A stretch of 64,000 nt of DNA from Zhengitettix transpicula (lineage: Eukaryota > Arthropoda > Insecta > Orthoptera > Tetrigidae): NCBI GenBank assembly GCA_037074705.1, contig CM073590.1:9432001-9496000 (forward strand), written 5' to 3'. Made by a program: the position numbers and the translations under genes. Below the pieces are notes generated by a model. It was given only the letters and a program-made list of their open reading frames with translations. It did no database searches and was not told the origin of the DNA. Positions 37,302 through 51,700 of this stretch are shown here, one piece after another. Within the stretch, counting starts at the first letter, position 1. Each line of letters opens with the position of its first letter.

Positions 37302-40300
37302 CTTCCAGAAGAGATTTTATAATATAGCCTAAATTCTATGTGTCTTCCCATTAGAGCTACTCAATAAATTGTTAAGAATAATTAACACACAAATTTTGAG
37401 TTTTTACAATGAACTTTACATAGTTTTATAGAGAGTACATGATTTTTATTTTATTATAATTAAATACATAAAAGATAAATGATAACATTTAACTACAAAA
37501 ATCTGTAGTTTATATGGTTACAGGTTTCATCTTTATTGTGTATTTTGATTTTGTGTTTTCAAGCTCACAATTTGATGAATAATTACTTGTACTGTTAGTT
37601 CAATTTAACCATAGCGTTAAAGGCTTGTAGCTTGTGAAAGCTTTCTCCCTATATATTCTTGAATTTTCATGTTTTTAAGTTTCCTGTAAATGTGAAGAGG
37701 GCAGTAATAGGTATGATTCAAATCAATTTGATTAAAATTACATTGACTTTGGTTTTCAGGATAGCCTACAAGATATTGAGAATGCATTAAAAGTTGGCTA
37801 TGCAGAAAACTTAAAATATAAACTGTACTTCAGAAAAGGAGAATGTCTTTCTAAATTAAATAAATGTTGTGAATCTATTGATGCTTACAAACAGGCATTG
37901 ACATATTTAGAAGAAGCAGATTGTATTACTTTATCACGAAGAGGTAAGACATATGTAATTGGCTTATAATGAAGAACTTCATTCAATAAAAAGAAAACTT
38001 TTCTTCATATGAAGAGAATTTCTACCTACAGTGGTTAGCGGTCATTCAGGATGCGGTATTTTAATTTTGACCAATGTTGAATTGCAAGTAGTGCAGTCTG
38101 CATTATAAACCTATCTGGTAAATGATGTAGGAGGAGAGCAGATAAAGTCTTCATTAATGTAGTAGATATTTTTTGTGAGGATTGCAGTAGATTTAACATA
38201 TCACCCTAGTCAACTTAGAACACTTCAGTTCACTGTCTCTCCACATTTAAAGAATCTTTCAAACAATCACTTCTGAAATTCCCACCTACCAACCCTCTGA
38301 AAACCTTAACCTGCATTCTAACCTGCCATGTAACCTCACCATAGAACCCAAGAACACCACCTGCTACCAAAAAACTATAAACCTTTTTTCATGCTCACCC
38401 CATTTTGGATACAACTTCCCTACTGAAATATTTCCACTTTGGGGGCTAAATCCCTCCAACTCATAGTTGAAACAAATTTTATTAAATTTTCTGAGTTATT
38501 AAGCTTCTTAAAAAGAATGGAGAATAATGTCTGCTTTATTTACCTTAACCAAAACTGTTCATGTTATCAACTGGCATGAATTAAATATTGTGGATCTCCA
38601 ACTTTCAACACAACAAAGTTGACAATTGGGGGGAATGAAAAAAAGGAAAGAAATAGATGAAGAAGGAATATAACTATACTACTCCTTGCCACAAAAGCCC
38701 ACAAGAGCTTACCAAGACGACTGCCAGACTGTCATCTTACAAGACACATTCTGGATTTAGGAGTGACACGGTCAGTAAGTTGATTCTCCCTCCCTCAGTC
38801 TAAAACTCAATTTTTATGACCCGAACAAACAAAAACATCCATTCACAGGCCGGGATTCAAACCCGGGACCTCTGCACCACAGCAGGCCGAGTGCTAGGGA
38901 ACACTCGGTAATAGCCCTGACATTCACTTGACCCCTTGTCCCTGCCCATTACTTGTGTTCATCAAATGATTGGTACCCATTTGAATTATCAAACAACAAG
39001 TCATTTTAAAATAAATAAAATCTAATTAACAGATAAAAATAAAATTTCAAGGCTTAATCTAAAAATTAATGTCATCACAGTATTGGACATTATGGTACTA
39101 ACAAATTTTGGCTCTTTAATGGGCCAATTAAAAACATTTGGTGAAATTAGATTAATAAATTGTAGAAATTAAAATTAATCATGAAAATTTTACATATCAA
39201 ATTATTTATCAGAAAATTAGTAGTCATTGAAAAATTAACTAATAGTAACTAACATTAATGTCTCACTTAACTACTTTTTTTAATAAGTATCAGACATTAT
39301 CACTTTATTTTAAATTCTATTCAGGTATTTGGTTTTCATTTTTCTGATTATTTTACCCCTAGAAACAATAAAGAAGCAAATTGAAATTGGATTATCAAAA
39401 ATCTCAGATTTGATGAACCCCAAAGAATACATTCATCATGATTTCCACAAATGTTTTTCAAAAACTATTCCTTCTACAAAATATGGGGAAAGTGATTCAT
39501 TTCTTAGTGCCTCAGGTGGATTGGAATTAAGGTATGTAAATAATTATTATGAAAGATTTCTATCCATTTTAAAATATTTTACAACCCTTCCTTCTAAAAA
39601 TTTAGGCTTAAGTACTATTTACAAATCAATACTATTGGTATAACAATCTGTGTATCTTGATGTATGTTGTAAGTTTAGATTTATTTCCTTCAGCATTTGC
39701 TTGATGATTTATTTAGCTGTAGCAATATACTTCATCCTGCTTTATACTCCAATTAATTATAGCTTGTTTGTTTTTATTTTCTATCTTTAGTCCTTCAACC
39801 TTCATATTTAAGTTATTACTTCCCATTGTTCTAAATAAAATTTGGGCTCTTCATTTTCTTTTGTTAAGTATAGATAGACTTAATATATCATTGTTTACTT
39901 TATGGTCCTCTGTATACAGTGATGGCTTGTGAATTTTCTAAGTTACATGCTACACCCCAAATAATTTTTACGATGATAACAATGTAAAATAATAGTAATA
40001 CAACTGCAATAGTGTTCCCAGTACTCTGTGGCAAATGACCCGACCTGTAATATGCTACATTTCTAATTTTGTCTACATAATTTTCAGTAGTGTCTATTTT
40101 TTAAAAGCGGAATAATTTAGCACCTAGATGACACACATTTCTAACATGAAAGAATTTTTGTTCATATATATTTTAAATAAAGTTAATTTTTGGGATGTAG
40201 TATTGTAGGACCATGCAATAAATTTGCTCATTATGACACAAGAATTCAAAATACAGTTCCTTAAATATTTTTTCTTTAAAATAAACTTGTGATTTTTCCA

Positions 40301-43300
40301 AAAATATTACCCAAAGTGTATTAATACTGTATTTTTTTTTGAAAATATAAACTAATTTAAAATAATATTTTTAATTACTGAATGGTTCAAATTTAGTTTA
40401 ACTTTTCTTCTTATGTTGTCCCCTTACTGAGCTGTATAGCACAGCACTGCCCTGTGCTCAGCTGAAATTGACATTGTGGGACAGCAGTTTGTTGAGCTTT
40501 TTGGGTGGTTTAAGGGTATACTGAGCATTTGCTTATTCCAGAGAATGATCCTGTGCTGTGGAAGTTTTAGCACAGATGGCATTAGTAGGAGCAACTACAC
40601 ACAAGGAAATCAGTTTAAAGACTTCAATATTGGAGCATAAATTCAGTCAGTTAAACATACAAGTGTAATAGAGGTTTTTAAAATTTCAGAAAAAATCATT
40701 CTTCCTAAATTTAATTGTGTCTTGTAGCACATGTGTTACCACTATTTGTATATACTACATAACATTATTAAACATTTCCTTATATGTAATTTTTTCTAGA
40801 GACATTTTTGGGTATTCCATTGCCTGTAATAATTGTTACAATACCACCATACCATTTTCAATCAATTTCAAAACTTCATTCATAATAGTTAATACATGAA
40901 TAAAAAAGGCTTTCCCAGCATAGAAAAAACATTCAGCGTTTCCACCCTACTAATTTAATATAACAGCAATGTTTCAATATCTTTAACTGTAGATTGTAGC
41001 TGTAATGAGTGACAGTCTAGGCACTCCATTTATATACATTGTCTTAAGCCTACTTTTTTTATAAGTTAATGTCAGCCAAGGATGACCCAGGACTCTGTAC
41101 AAAGCATTATATTTGAGTGTTCCTTTGGCTACAGTGGGCAAACCATAGAATCTGTGGCTTATGCATTTGGCTAATTCCACCATTGGGTAAACATTCTTTT
41201 TCAACTGGACATAAGAAAGTTATCGGTGCTCACAAGCTTGTATTGGGATAGTGTTATTTTAAATGCCATTAGTGTTATATTAAATGCCATTAGTGTCAAG
41301 ACCTTCATCTTTGTGATTCCCAGACTCCTTTGTTCAATTGGTTATTTGAAGGTGTAAAACAGATGCAGTTATACATGTCTCATGTATCCAAGGAGAATAA
41401 GGTAGAGTACATTGCAGAAAATTATCATCCAATCACAGTGAACCTGTGAAGAACTGCCCAGGCACAGGGCAGTGCGAGTGTGTTCAGACTGACACTCACT
41501 CAGTATATTATTTAAAGTGGTGGCAGTGATAGGCTTCAAAATTTCACTGTTATGTGATATAACTTGGGTGGAAACTCAAGACACTTTTATTAATTTATAC
41601 ATTGTTGTGATACTTGCTGAATGTTATAGATTTGATTGTGAAAGAGGAAGGCATGTACTTGCTACAAAAGAAATGAAAGTCGGGGATGTACTGTTTGTAG
41701 AGAAACCTTATTCCCTTGTTGTTCTTCCTGAATATTACACTCAGCATTGCCATTATTGTTGTAAGGAAAGTATGACACTGTTACCGTAAGTATTGAGCAT
41801 CAATTTCACTTTTCTGTACAAATGTGTTTGGTGGAAATTAATTGCACTTTTTCATTCTAAATATTGGTAACATACTAATGTCTTTGAAGTACTATAAATT
41901 ATTGATGTGACTCAATCAGTAACTATATCATTGAGTATTTACCTCATTTAGCTTATCGTTAAAAGTATGTTTACTTAATGAATAAGAAAGATAGCCAATT
42001 CAGACAAAAGTTTTAATATAAATATTAATTTTTGTAATTGTTATAATTTGTCTTTATATTATGTAATGAAACTCATAAAGTTTTGACTTGAAGTGGTATT
42101 TTTATGTAAGAGAGAACTTTGATAAAATCATATTGTAGTATTTAAGTATATCATTTCAGATGTTCTGAATGTACAAGAGTGCTGTATTGTAGTGAAATAT
42201 GCCATAAAACTGCCTGGATTGAACATCATCAATGGGAATGTGGTGCAGGCATGAATTTGTTACAATCTGTTGGTATAGCACACCTAGCTTTGAGAGTAGT
42301 ACTCAAAGCTGATCTTCTTAATTCAGAAACAAAATTGAGCTTAATATATCAAGATCCTGTCTCAATTTACAGTAAAACTAAGTCTTTTGGTTGCAAAAAT
42401 GATAATTATCCTGCAGTATACAGTCTTAAAGAACATTTAGAAGATATGGAAGAAAATGATTTTTTCCAGTATGTGTTGGTAGGTATTTTAATTGTCAAGT
42501 AATAATCATAGTGAAGATGAATGAAATTTTTTTAATGATTTGTGATAATGTCAATATGATATAATAAATATATCATATACATAATTTTTCAATGCCAAAT
42601 TTGAGATACAGAAAGATCCAACTCTCTTTTCTTTAAGGGAGTTACAATTAACTACCTAAAGATTTTAAAACTGTGAAATAAAAAATATATTTAAAAAGTA
42701 TTTGACAAATTGGTTTTATATATATATAATTGAAATATTGGTATGGAAAGGAAAGAGAGATAGGTTACGGTTCACCCCTTCTCATTTAATCTAAACCGTG
42801 CTTGGCAGACCACTTCCAAAACCCATGACTTTGGTGCCTCAATCCATCCGATACAAACCACCACAGACTCCCAAACTGCCTAACAACATCCTCAACCTAT
42901 CATGAAAAATTCTAAGCAAAGATGAAATTTTTGTCCTTGACAAGGGTCTCACCTTCTCCCTCATCCTCACCCTAGACCCCTTCAGACTTGCCTGTGATAC
43001 CCTTAAATTCTGCCAAACAGTCCAGTGGAAACTACATTTCACTAATAAACCCCTGATCACCATAGATCCCCATAACTCCACAGCTCCCTGCCTATCCAAA
43101 TTTAAAGAAGCATCCAAACTGCCACCTCTGAAACTCCCACCCAACCACCCGCTTCAAACTTTCACCTGCACCCTAGTCTCCCACGTTACCTCACCATCCT
43201 TCCTTATCTCGTTCCCCAATCAACCCAACCTGACCCTGTAACCAGCACCTAGCCCTCCAAAACCTAAAAAATGATAAGGAAATTGTTATTCTCCAAGCTG

Positions 43301-43772
43301 ACAATGGCTCCATCGTTGTCGTTATGGACTTGGAGAAGTACATGGCTGAGGCACTTCGCCCACTGGTTGATGACAGAACATACAAACCCATACCCACCGA
43401 CCCCAATCCAGCCATCAATTCAGAAATAGACACATTTGTCTGTTCACATGGAAAACTCCAAAAATTGTCAACAGCCTCCATTGAACTCCTCACCCCAAAA
43501 AAACCCAAAACACCCACTTTCTACCTATTCCCCAAAATCTACAAATCTGGTATACCGGGCTGCCCAATAATTAGCCACAGTCGGTCAGTGCACGGAATGG
43601 TGTAACACTCCTTCCTGAAGGAGGAGGCTGAGAACCTCAGAAAATTTGAAGAACAACCTTCAGATCTTTATGGCGACACCGCACTTCACTTTCAGGTAAG
43701 TCGCAACCTATCTCTCTTTGCTTTCCATACCAATATTACATTTATCTTTGACACTGTCATATCCTTACTAAT

Positions 43773-43852
<80 letters not shown>

Positions 43853-45268
43853 AATACCCAGTTAAGAAGGACATGACTTTTGTTCTTATTTCATCCGATT
43901 TGTTTACCAATTCTTGAGTGGTTTGTAGAAAAAAAAGATAATAATAAAATGATGGATAAGTGGCTTTTAGAGAAGGGGAGGACTATAGTTGGACGTTTAG
44001 CGGCTTAGAGCTAATGGTATTGACAGACATCTGGTTGGAACCTTATGCATGACGACAGAAGTTTTATGGACATACAATTATATTAAAAGGAAATATTTTT
44101 TAAAATTATATTGAGTGGCTCTTGGAGCGTGAGAAAGGCAACAGCTGGTGTTGTTTGGCGATCGTGGAAACTCAAAAACTGTGAAAACAAGGGAATATTC
44201 TGGAGAGGGGAGAGCAGATAAAAGGACAGCAGTTGGACAGGAACAGTCAGACAGTTGGGAGGGGGAGAGAGCACTGGTGGAGGTCCGCAGGTCGGACACA
44301 GGGCCAAGTTAAGGGAGCTGAAACAATTTTATATAGTCGGTCAGAGGGGTCAGGAGAGAGTGTTGATGGTGGGCCAAGTTAAAGTGGCCAAAACAATTTT
44401 ATAAGTCAGTGAGTTTGCATTCAGGAAAGAGCATTGGTGGAGGCAAATTTAGGTGGCCAAGAGGAATCATCAGTCAGCAGTTGGTAGGTGTTTCGTCGTG
44501 GAAATCTGTCTGTCAGCAGAGTTTGTTTGGAGGAATTCGTCGTGAGGGTAACGTCATCAAGAAGAGGTTGTTGTGAAAGCAAAGTGTGAGCACAACCTAG
44601 TGCTCTTTAAGCCTGTATGAAGTGAGTGTGTGCTGGTATGTGAGAGATCCAAATTGCATGGACCAGAGAGATTGTAAGTTTATTTTTTTCTGTATTCATA
44701 GTTGTAAATTGTTAAATAAGGGTAATGAGTCAGATTTCGTTTCATTTCATTTGTCATTTATTTTATCTGCATTGTTTAATTGTAAATTTTGTGTTCCGTT
44801 TCGTTATCAACCCAGTAAAGACCCTGGGGTACAGAGTCTGATTTTCTAACATTTATTCTAGATTAATAATGTTTTGTGGATAAAATTTAATAGCGTGTTT
44901 AATATAATTTCCTATAATCATAATTATCCAGAGAGGGGTATTACAATATATATATATATATATATATATTGGTATGGAAAGGATAGAGAGATAGGTTGTG
45001 GCTTACCTGAAAGTGAAGTGCGGTGTCGCCATGAGGAACTGAAGGTTATTCTTCAAATTTTCGAAGGCTCTCAGCCTCCTTCTTCAGGAAGGAGTGTTAC
45101 ACCATTCCGTGCACCGGCCGGCTGCGGACTCAGGTAAGCCACAACCTATCTCTCTATCCTTTCCATACCAATATTTTTGTCAATGTCACATTCTTGCTAT
45201 TACACTATATATATATATATATTCCATACCAATATTGCAATTATTTTTGACAATGTCACACCCTTACT

Positions 45269-45306
<38 letters not shown>

Positions 45307-48300
45307 GCAATATTGGTATGGAAAGGAAAGGGAGATAGGTTGTGGCTTACCTGAAAGTGAAGTGCGGTGTCGCCATAAGGAACTGAAGGTTGTTCTTCAA
45401 ATTTTCGAAGGCTCTCAGCCTCCTTCTTCCGTGCACCGGCCGGCTGAGGACTGCGCAGTTTTGACCACTGCATGGCTAATAGCCCATAAACAATTACCAC
45501 CCCACCAGGCCACTAATGTTCTCTCTCAAGGGAAGGTCGTGGCATAGGACAGGTTCTGATGGTGATCATCCATAAGGGGTGCTTTGTATGATTGTATCAG
45601 TATATATATATATATATATATATGTATAATTATAGGAAAGAGAGACAGTGATGTTGACTTACCTGAAATCATTAGTTGGTCCAGTCTAGCTTAGGTGAAA
45701 GTTCCAAATTTTCGCAAGGAAGGAAGATCTGAACTTTCTGGATATAAATAGAATATTTACATTTATAACGGTTGTGACTGATTTATTTTGTTTTTTTTAT
45801 TTGTCTTGTATATATTTTATGTTAGTGCAATTACTGAAAAATAGGAGGAATGTTAAAATGTACTGATTCTGTTATATTGTGATTATGTATGCAGAGGTAT
45901 TCTTACAACAAAATTCAGAATTATTAAAATTACAATAAATGAATATTTACAAAGTACTGATGTAGAATTTCATGCAGATCCTGATGAATGCAGATTAGGA
46001 ACACAGCAATTTCAATCAGTCTAAGAGTATAAATGCTCAGATGCTTATCTAAATCAATAAGAACTACCTGACCCCGTGATTAAAGAAAATTCCTGAAAGA
46101 AAAGTGCTATAAACATAATAATGCCCAAAAACTCTTATGCTAAATAAATAATGATGGTGATATTGTTTGACTTTAAAGCACAAAAATTTGGTGGACTGGA
46201 TTATATTCTTTATAAATGTATGATAAATCACATTTCTTACCACGTTATAAACATTTGTTAATTTGTAATACAAAATAGTTACTGTAACTTGTTGAATCTT
46301 AAACATGAAAGTCTGTGTGAAAAATTTCATATTTAAACACACAAAAATAGAAAATCATTGGATATTTTAATTATAAGTATGGTATTAACTTTAAAATAAA
46401 ACTTTTAATGATTTTACATAGTTAGCATTTATTGATATTTTAATTTAACATAACTTCCTGTTTCAGACTGCTGCAATGTTGACACTTTATCTTGAAAAAC
46501 AAACAAACTATTTTAAAGTGAAAGAAAATCAGAACATCACCAAAAATAATAAGTGTAACATGACTCCAGATGGTTCCATTAATAAAAATGTAGCAATTCT
46601 TGGTAGATTCATTTTACACCATATAGCACAATTAATAAGTAATGCACATGCAATAACCAAGCTAACTGCGGACTCTTCACCTGATGTAGCTGCAGAATCT
46701 CAAGTTCGAGTTGCTACAGCAATTTATCCATCTGTTAGCATGTTGAACCATGCATGTAATCCAAATATTATTAGCAGGTTAGTTACATTAGACAGTGTTT
46801 TATCGGTATAATTTATTTCAAAAATGAAAACTATACATCTGTTTTGAAAATTAATAATATATAAATGATATTTATATCATCACTTAGTTTCTCTGTATTT
46901 GGCTAACTTTCTCATTAATAATTTATTTCATGTTTCAGTTAAACAATGATTACACTAAATGCTGTATTTATTATTGATTAAGTTGAATTTTTATATATTA
47001 TGTTACAGTTATTTATAATTTTCACCTACTTCTTGGGCAAAATAGTTTTCATTTTATATGAAAATTGTATAGTGTGATAGGTGATTATCAAGGTGTATAT
47101 AATGGCAAAATGTAAAAGGTATTAAATATCCTGAGAGAATTTAATCTACATGAAATGCTTTAGATTCTATTATTAATAGAATATATTTTTAATACATATA
47201 GTTACAGTTTTTATCATTTAATTTGTTTTTAAACCATGCTTTATATGAAATATGATAAAATGATAATAAATTTATTTGTCACAAATCAAATAGTTGAAAT
47301 GAGCTGTTTAACTTTTAATTTTTTAAAGAAAATTATCATTGATATATTTGTTTTCCTTATTATTTCAGTTTCCTTGATAGTTGTGTTATAGTTAGAGCCA
47401 GCAGAACTATACAGAATGGTTCCGAAGTTTTTAATTGTTATGGTAAAGTATGCACTCATTTTTCTATTGTTAAGGTTATGATAATGTGTTCAAATGTAGT
47501 ATTTTATTTTTAAAGGTCAGAGTGGTGTTTGAGAATACATTATATACACTTACACAAACTATATGTTACTGAAAATTATGTTAGTACAAAATATTTTGGA
47601 GAAATGATAATTATACATATAACGCTTAAGGAAAATGTGACGAGGTCAAATTAAATAACACATTAGGAAAGGAAAGAGAGACAGTGATGCCAACTTACCT
47701 GAAATAAGTAGTTAATCTAGTTAATATATTGTAATATCCACTAAATGATGCCTTTAATTTGCCCCATGTTGTGGTAGCCATTTTGTAATAAACACTAATG
47801 ATAGGCTTTTTTAAATGAAAGATTAATAAAATTTACAAACAATATTTTTATTGTGGCAATAACTCAAACAATTACAAATTTATAATATTGAATTTCTCAG
47901 GGTCTTCACTGGGTTTGATAATGGACAAATCAATAATATTTATGATCTTAACATCAACAAATCGCAATTTAAAGAGAAGAAATTTATTTGTCAATTAAAC
48001 TAGAATGATGTTTAATTGTGAAAGAAATTAAAAGTAAAAAGATTGACTCTGATTAACAATTTTAATCAAACAGAGAACGAAATCTGACGGCTATCTGTCA
48101 ATTACGTTTACATAATTAATTGTTTTGTAAATTGTTATGTTTGCCCAGCATTCCAGCGTACCTTTAATTTTTGGAAACACTATTGTGGGGTTTTACACTG
48201 CTTCTAAACTCACAGATTCTACACCAAATTTTTAAGCCAAAATTTTATATGATGTCAGGACCTCGGATGATCCTCCTTTCATCATCTATCGGTTGACCGC

Positions 48301-48728
48301 TCGCCTTAGGCGAATTTTGTGGTTTGTTGATTGGGTAGTCTTTATTGTTCCGGACTTAAACCGAAACTTTTGCTATTTCTGGGCGGCTATGGACACAAAA
48401 ACTGCTTTTTCTTAGCAGGTTTCGACGTTATAATTTTATGAATGTTTTACTTTGTCCTGCTAATTGCCAACCCCGTTGAATTCTCCTTCCAAAAACTGTT
48501 ATACCTCAACGAGGTCTTTCTGTGAACTCTATCTCACCACATATCCCTGCGAACAGTACTGTCTTCTCGTGATAAGAGCGTGCATACGTCATTTTGACGG
48601 ACCTTCTGACAAAGGAACAGAGCCGGTTTTTCTATTGTTGTTTCAAAAGCTCCTGCCGCTACAAAGGGTTTCTCAAACAGTTTAGATTTTATGTTGAAAC
48701 AATTAATGTCCTAATTAATTGGCATTAC

Positions 48729-48798
<70 letters not shown>

Positions 48799-51700
48799 GT
48801 AATGCATTGAGGGAATGCATTGTTTCAAAACAGCGCACATTTTTGTAAAGAGAATGCAAGTGAAAAGTAATTGCAGGTCCGGTCACTTGTTGATTTGGGA
48901 TCTGGAGAAGTTAGAATCGCGCACATGTGAGGGGAGGGTGCAAAGACAAATTAGACCTGTCTCGATTGTCGGTTTTCGGACAAGACAGAGCAGCTGGTGA
49001 AAGGACTGCATCTGCAGGATGTAAATCTCGGAGTAATGGAGAGATGTCAAGTGGCGTATTTACTTGGGATATTGAGGGTGCAAAGGAATTGCGGGTCCTG
49101 TCTCGATGTGACATGACGAAGGGGCTAGCAGCTGGCTAAGGAAACTGCAGCGGCAGAAAGTAATCCGACAAGGTCGTGGGACAGAGCAGAAGACAAGGAT
49201 GCTAGTAGTATATAAGGGTGAAATAACCTATTGTGAGGCAGTCAGAGTGGAGCCAGCGTGCTGTGTGCATCGTGAGTTTGAGTCAGAGTTGGTCAGCGTT
49301 AGTCAGCAAAATTATTCAACTATAAACATTTTTACATACAGAAGTTCAATCTGTAATAGTATCAAAATTTGATTACTGTCTTCAGTGGTAGGAGACCAGG
49401 ATACAACATCCAGTGTCAAGTAGTTTTCTTCACGAGCAACTGGGATATCCTTCACCTAGTATGGAGAACCAGCTATCGTCGAACCAGGAATATGTGTTAG
49501 AGTCAGTGTGTGTAAACGTCCAATCTATAAAGTGCGTGTTTAATGAACGAGCAAAAGGTTCCTGAGAAATCGTGAGTTAAAAATTTATGGTATTAACATG
49601 TGTAAACGTAATTAAAGGATAACAGTCAGATATCGTTCTCTTCTTGTGTTAATAAAATAAACTCTTGTAAATTTAGAAGCAATCTGTAGAAGTTTGTTAA
49701 TAAGTTTCGTCGATACTTCTGTTTAAAATGTAAAGTTAAATGTTGGGTTCTTTGATTATTTAAGTTCTGTCTGTTATCAAACCCAGTAGAGACCCATGAG
49801 AGAAAGAGATGTTTTTAAAATATAAATGTATAATTTGTAAATTCTGATGAAGTTTAATAAAAATTGTTTGTTAAAGAAATATAAATATTATTTTTTTATT
49901 TCGACGCCTTTATTTGGTTATTACATTTTGGCGCAACAACATGCGGCACGATTTTTGATAATAGGACAGAATCATAATTAAGGAACAAAATCTGACTAAC
50001 CGCGGTATTGGTGCAAGAAAGTATTTTGGATAGGATGTGCATGCAAATTGTTTTGGAAATGAATTGTACGCGTGTGAAAGTTAGAGGAGTATTGAAAAGA
50101 AGGAAAAATGATTAAATGTGCAGTTAAAGTTAAACATGACAGCTTAGTTTTGGTGTTTTTTTTAGAATTATTTAGGTTTAAACTTAATCTACAGTTAAAA
50201 ATTCCCAGAGAAAAATGGAAAAGAAGAGTGGATATATGATGTTATTAGAGTTTTTGAAGGAATGGAGTGAGGAGATAAAAAAAGATAGAGGAGAACTTAA
50301 TAAAATAAGGGAGGAGAAAGATAAAAATAGCGTAGAGTTAACGGAAGATGATAATAACATTGCAGATTTGAATGAAAAAGGGGATAAAAATGTAACAGAT
50401 ATAAATAAAAACAGGGCAGAATTGAGTGCAAAAGGGGATAAAAATTTGGATGAAGTGAATAAAAGTATCAATAAGAGCTTTGCAGATTTGGGTAAGAGTA
50501 TGTATAAAAATTTGGCAGATATGAATAAAAATATTGCAGATTTGAGGGCGGAAGGGAAACAAAATTTGAAAGAAATGAGAGCAGATTTGAGGGCAGAAGG
50601 GGATAAAAATGAACAGAATTTGAAAGAAATGAGGGTAGATATAAAGAAAGATATAGCAGAGAATAGCAAAAGCATGAAAGCTGAAATAAATGAATCTAAA
50701 GTAGAATGTATGTTGAATTATGAGAGGTTAGCTGCAGAGTTAGGAAAATGGAGAAATGAAAATAATGAAGGAAGTGATAAAACTATGGAGAATATTAAAG
50801 TGGGCAGTGCAGAGATAAAATCTGGGGGTATAGAAAAAGTAAATAAGCAAAATGTAAACATTGAAATAGAAACATGTGATGCAGAAAATAAGGTGGAGTT
50901 ATGGGAGGAGAAATGTAATGAAAATGTAAATGAAATAGAAGTGATAGCTATTGAAAATGTTGAAGAGGATTTAGTTTTGTTGGGGCATAAGGCTGATGAT
51001 GTTAAAGGAGAGATTAATGGGTTAAATATTGAAGGTTTTGAGGAGCAGGGAGATGAAATAGTGGGAGAAAGAGGTGAGATAGGGGCAGATGTTAATGAAG
51101 TAGAAAATTATGAAAGAATAGAAGAATTACAGGGAGGTGTAGTGAATCAAAGTATTACAGAAATGTTTGTTTACAAAGATGAAGGGGGAACAGCTGACGG
51201 GAGCATGGCAATGAAAACTTTAAGAAGTATGGAAATAAAATTGATGATGATAGAGCAGGTGGGGTTTAAGAATTTAAAACAAGTCGTGGGGAGTATTGAA
51301 GGTTACTTAAACATAGAATTTGAAAATAAGATTGTAACATTGGTGAATGGAGGGGAGAAAGATGTAAATAATGAACATCTGATAAGTTGCAAATATGGAA
51401 CAGCCGGAGAATTTTGGCAGAATGCAGGGCAAAGCGTTTTTGGGTTCAGAGATACTGGATAGAAGTAAAAATTCAATAATTAGGAGGATTAACGTTGTTT
51501 GTTAATTACACGCGTGGCATTCGTGATTACTCCCGCTACAGAAGTATTTTCTTATGTTTCAATACTCTGTATTCTTCAATCTTATACCTAACAGGTAATA
51601 ATTAGGAGGATTAACGTTGTTTGTTAATTACACGCGTAGCATTTTGAGACAAAGTTATGGCAAGACATCTACAAAAAAAAATCTGTTTTAAGCATGTGAG

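Noticed and set aside
44078..44307. Overlapping minus-strand Pro/Ser-rich frames
   Set aside because: They are antisense to the G/A-rich middle of the solo LTR.
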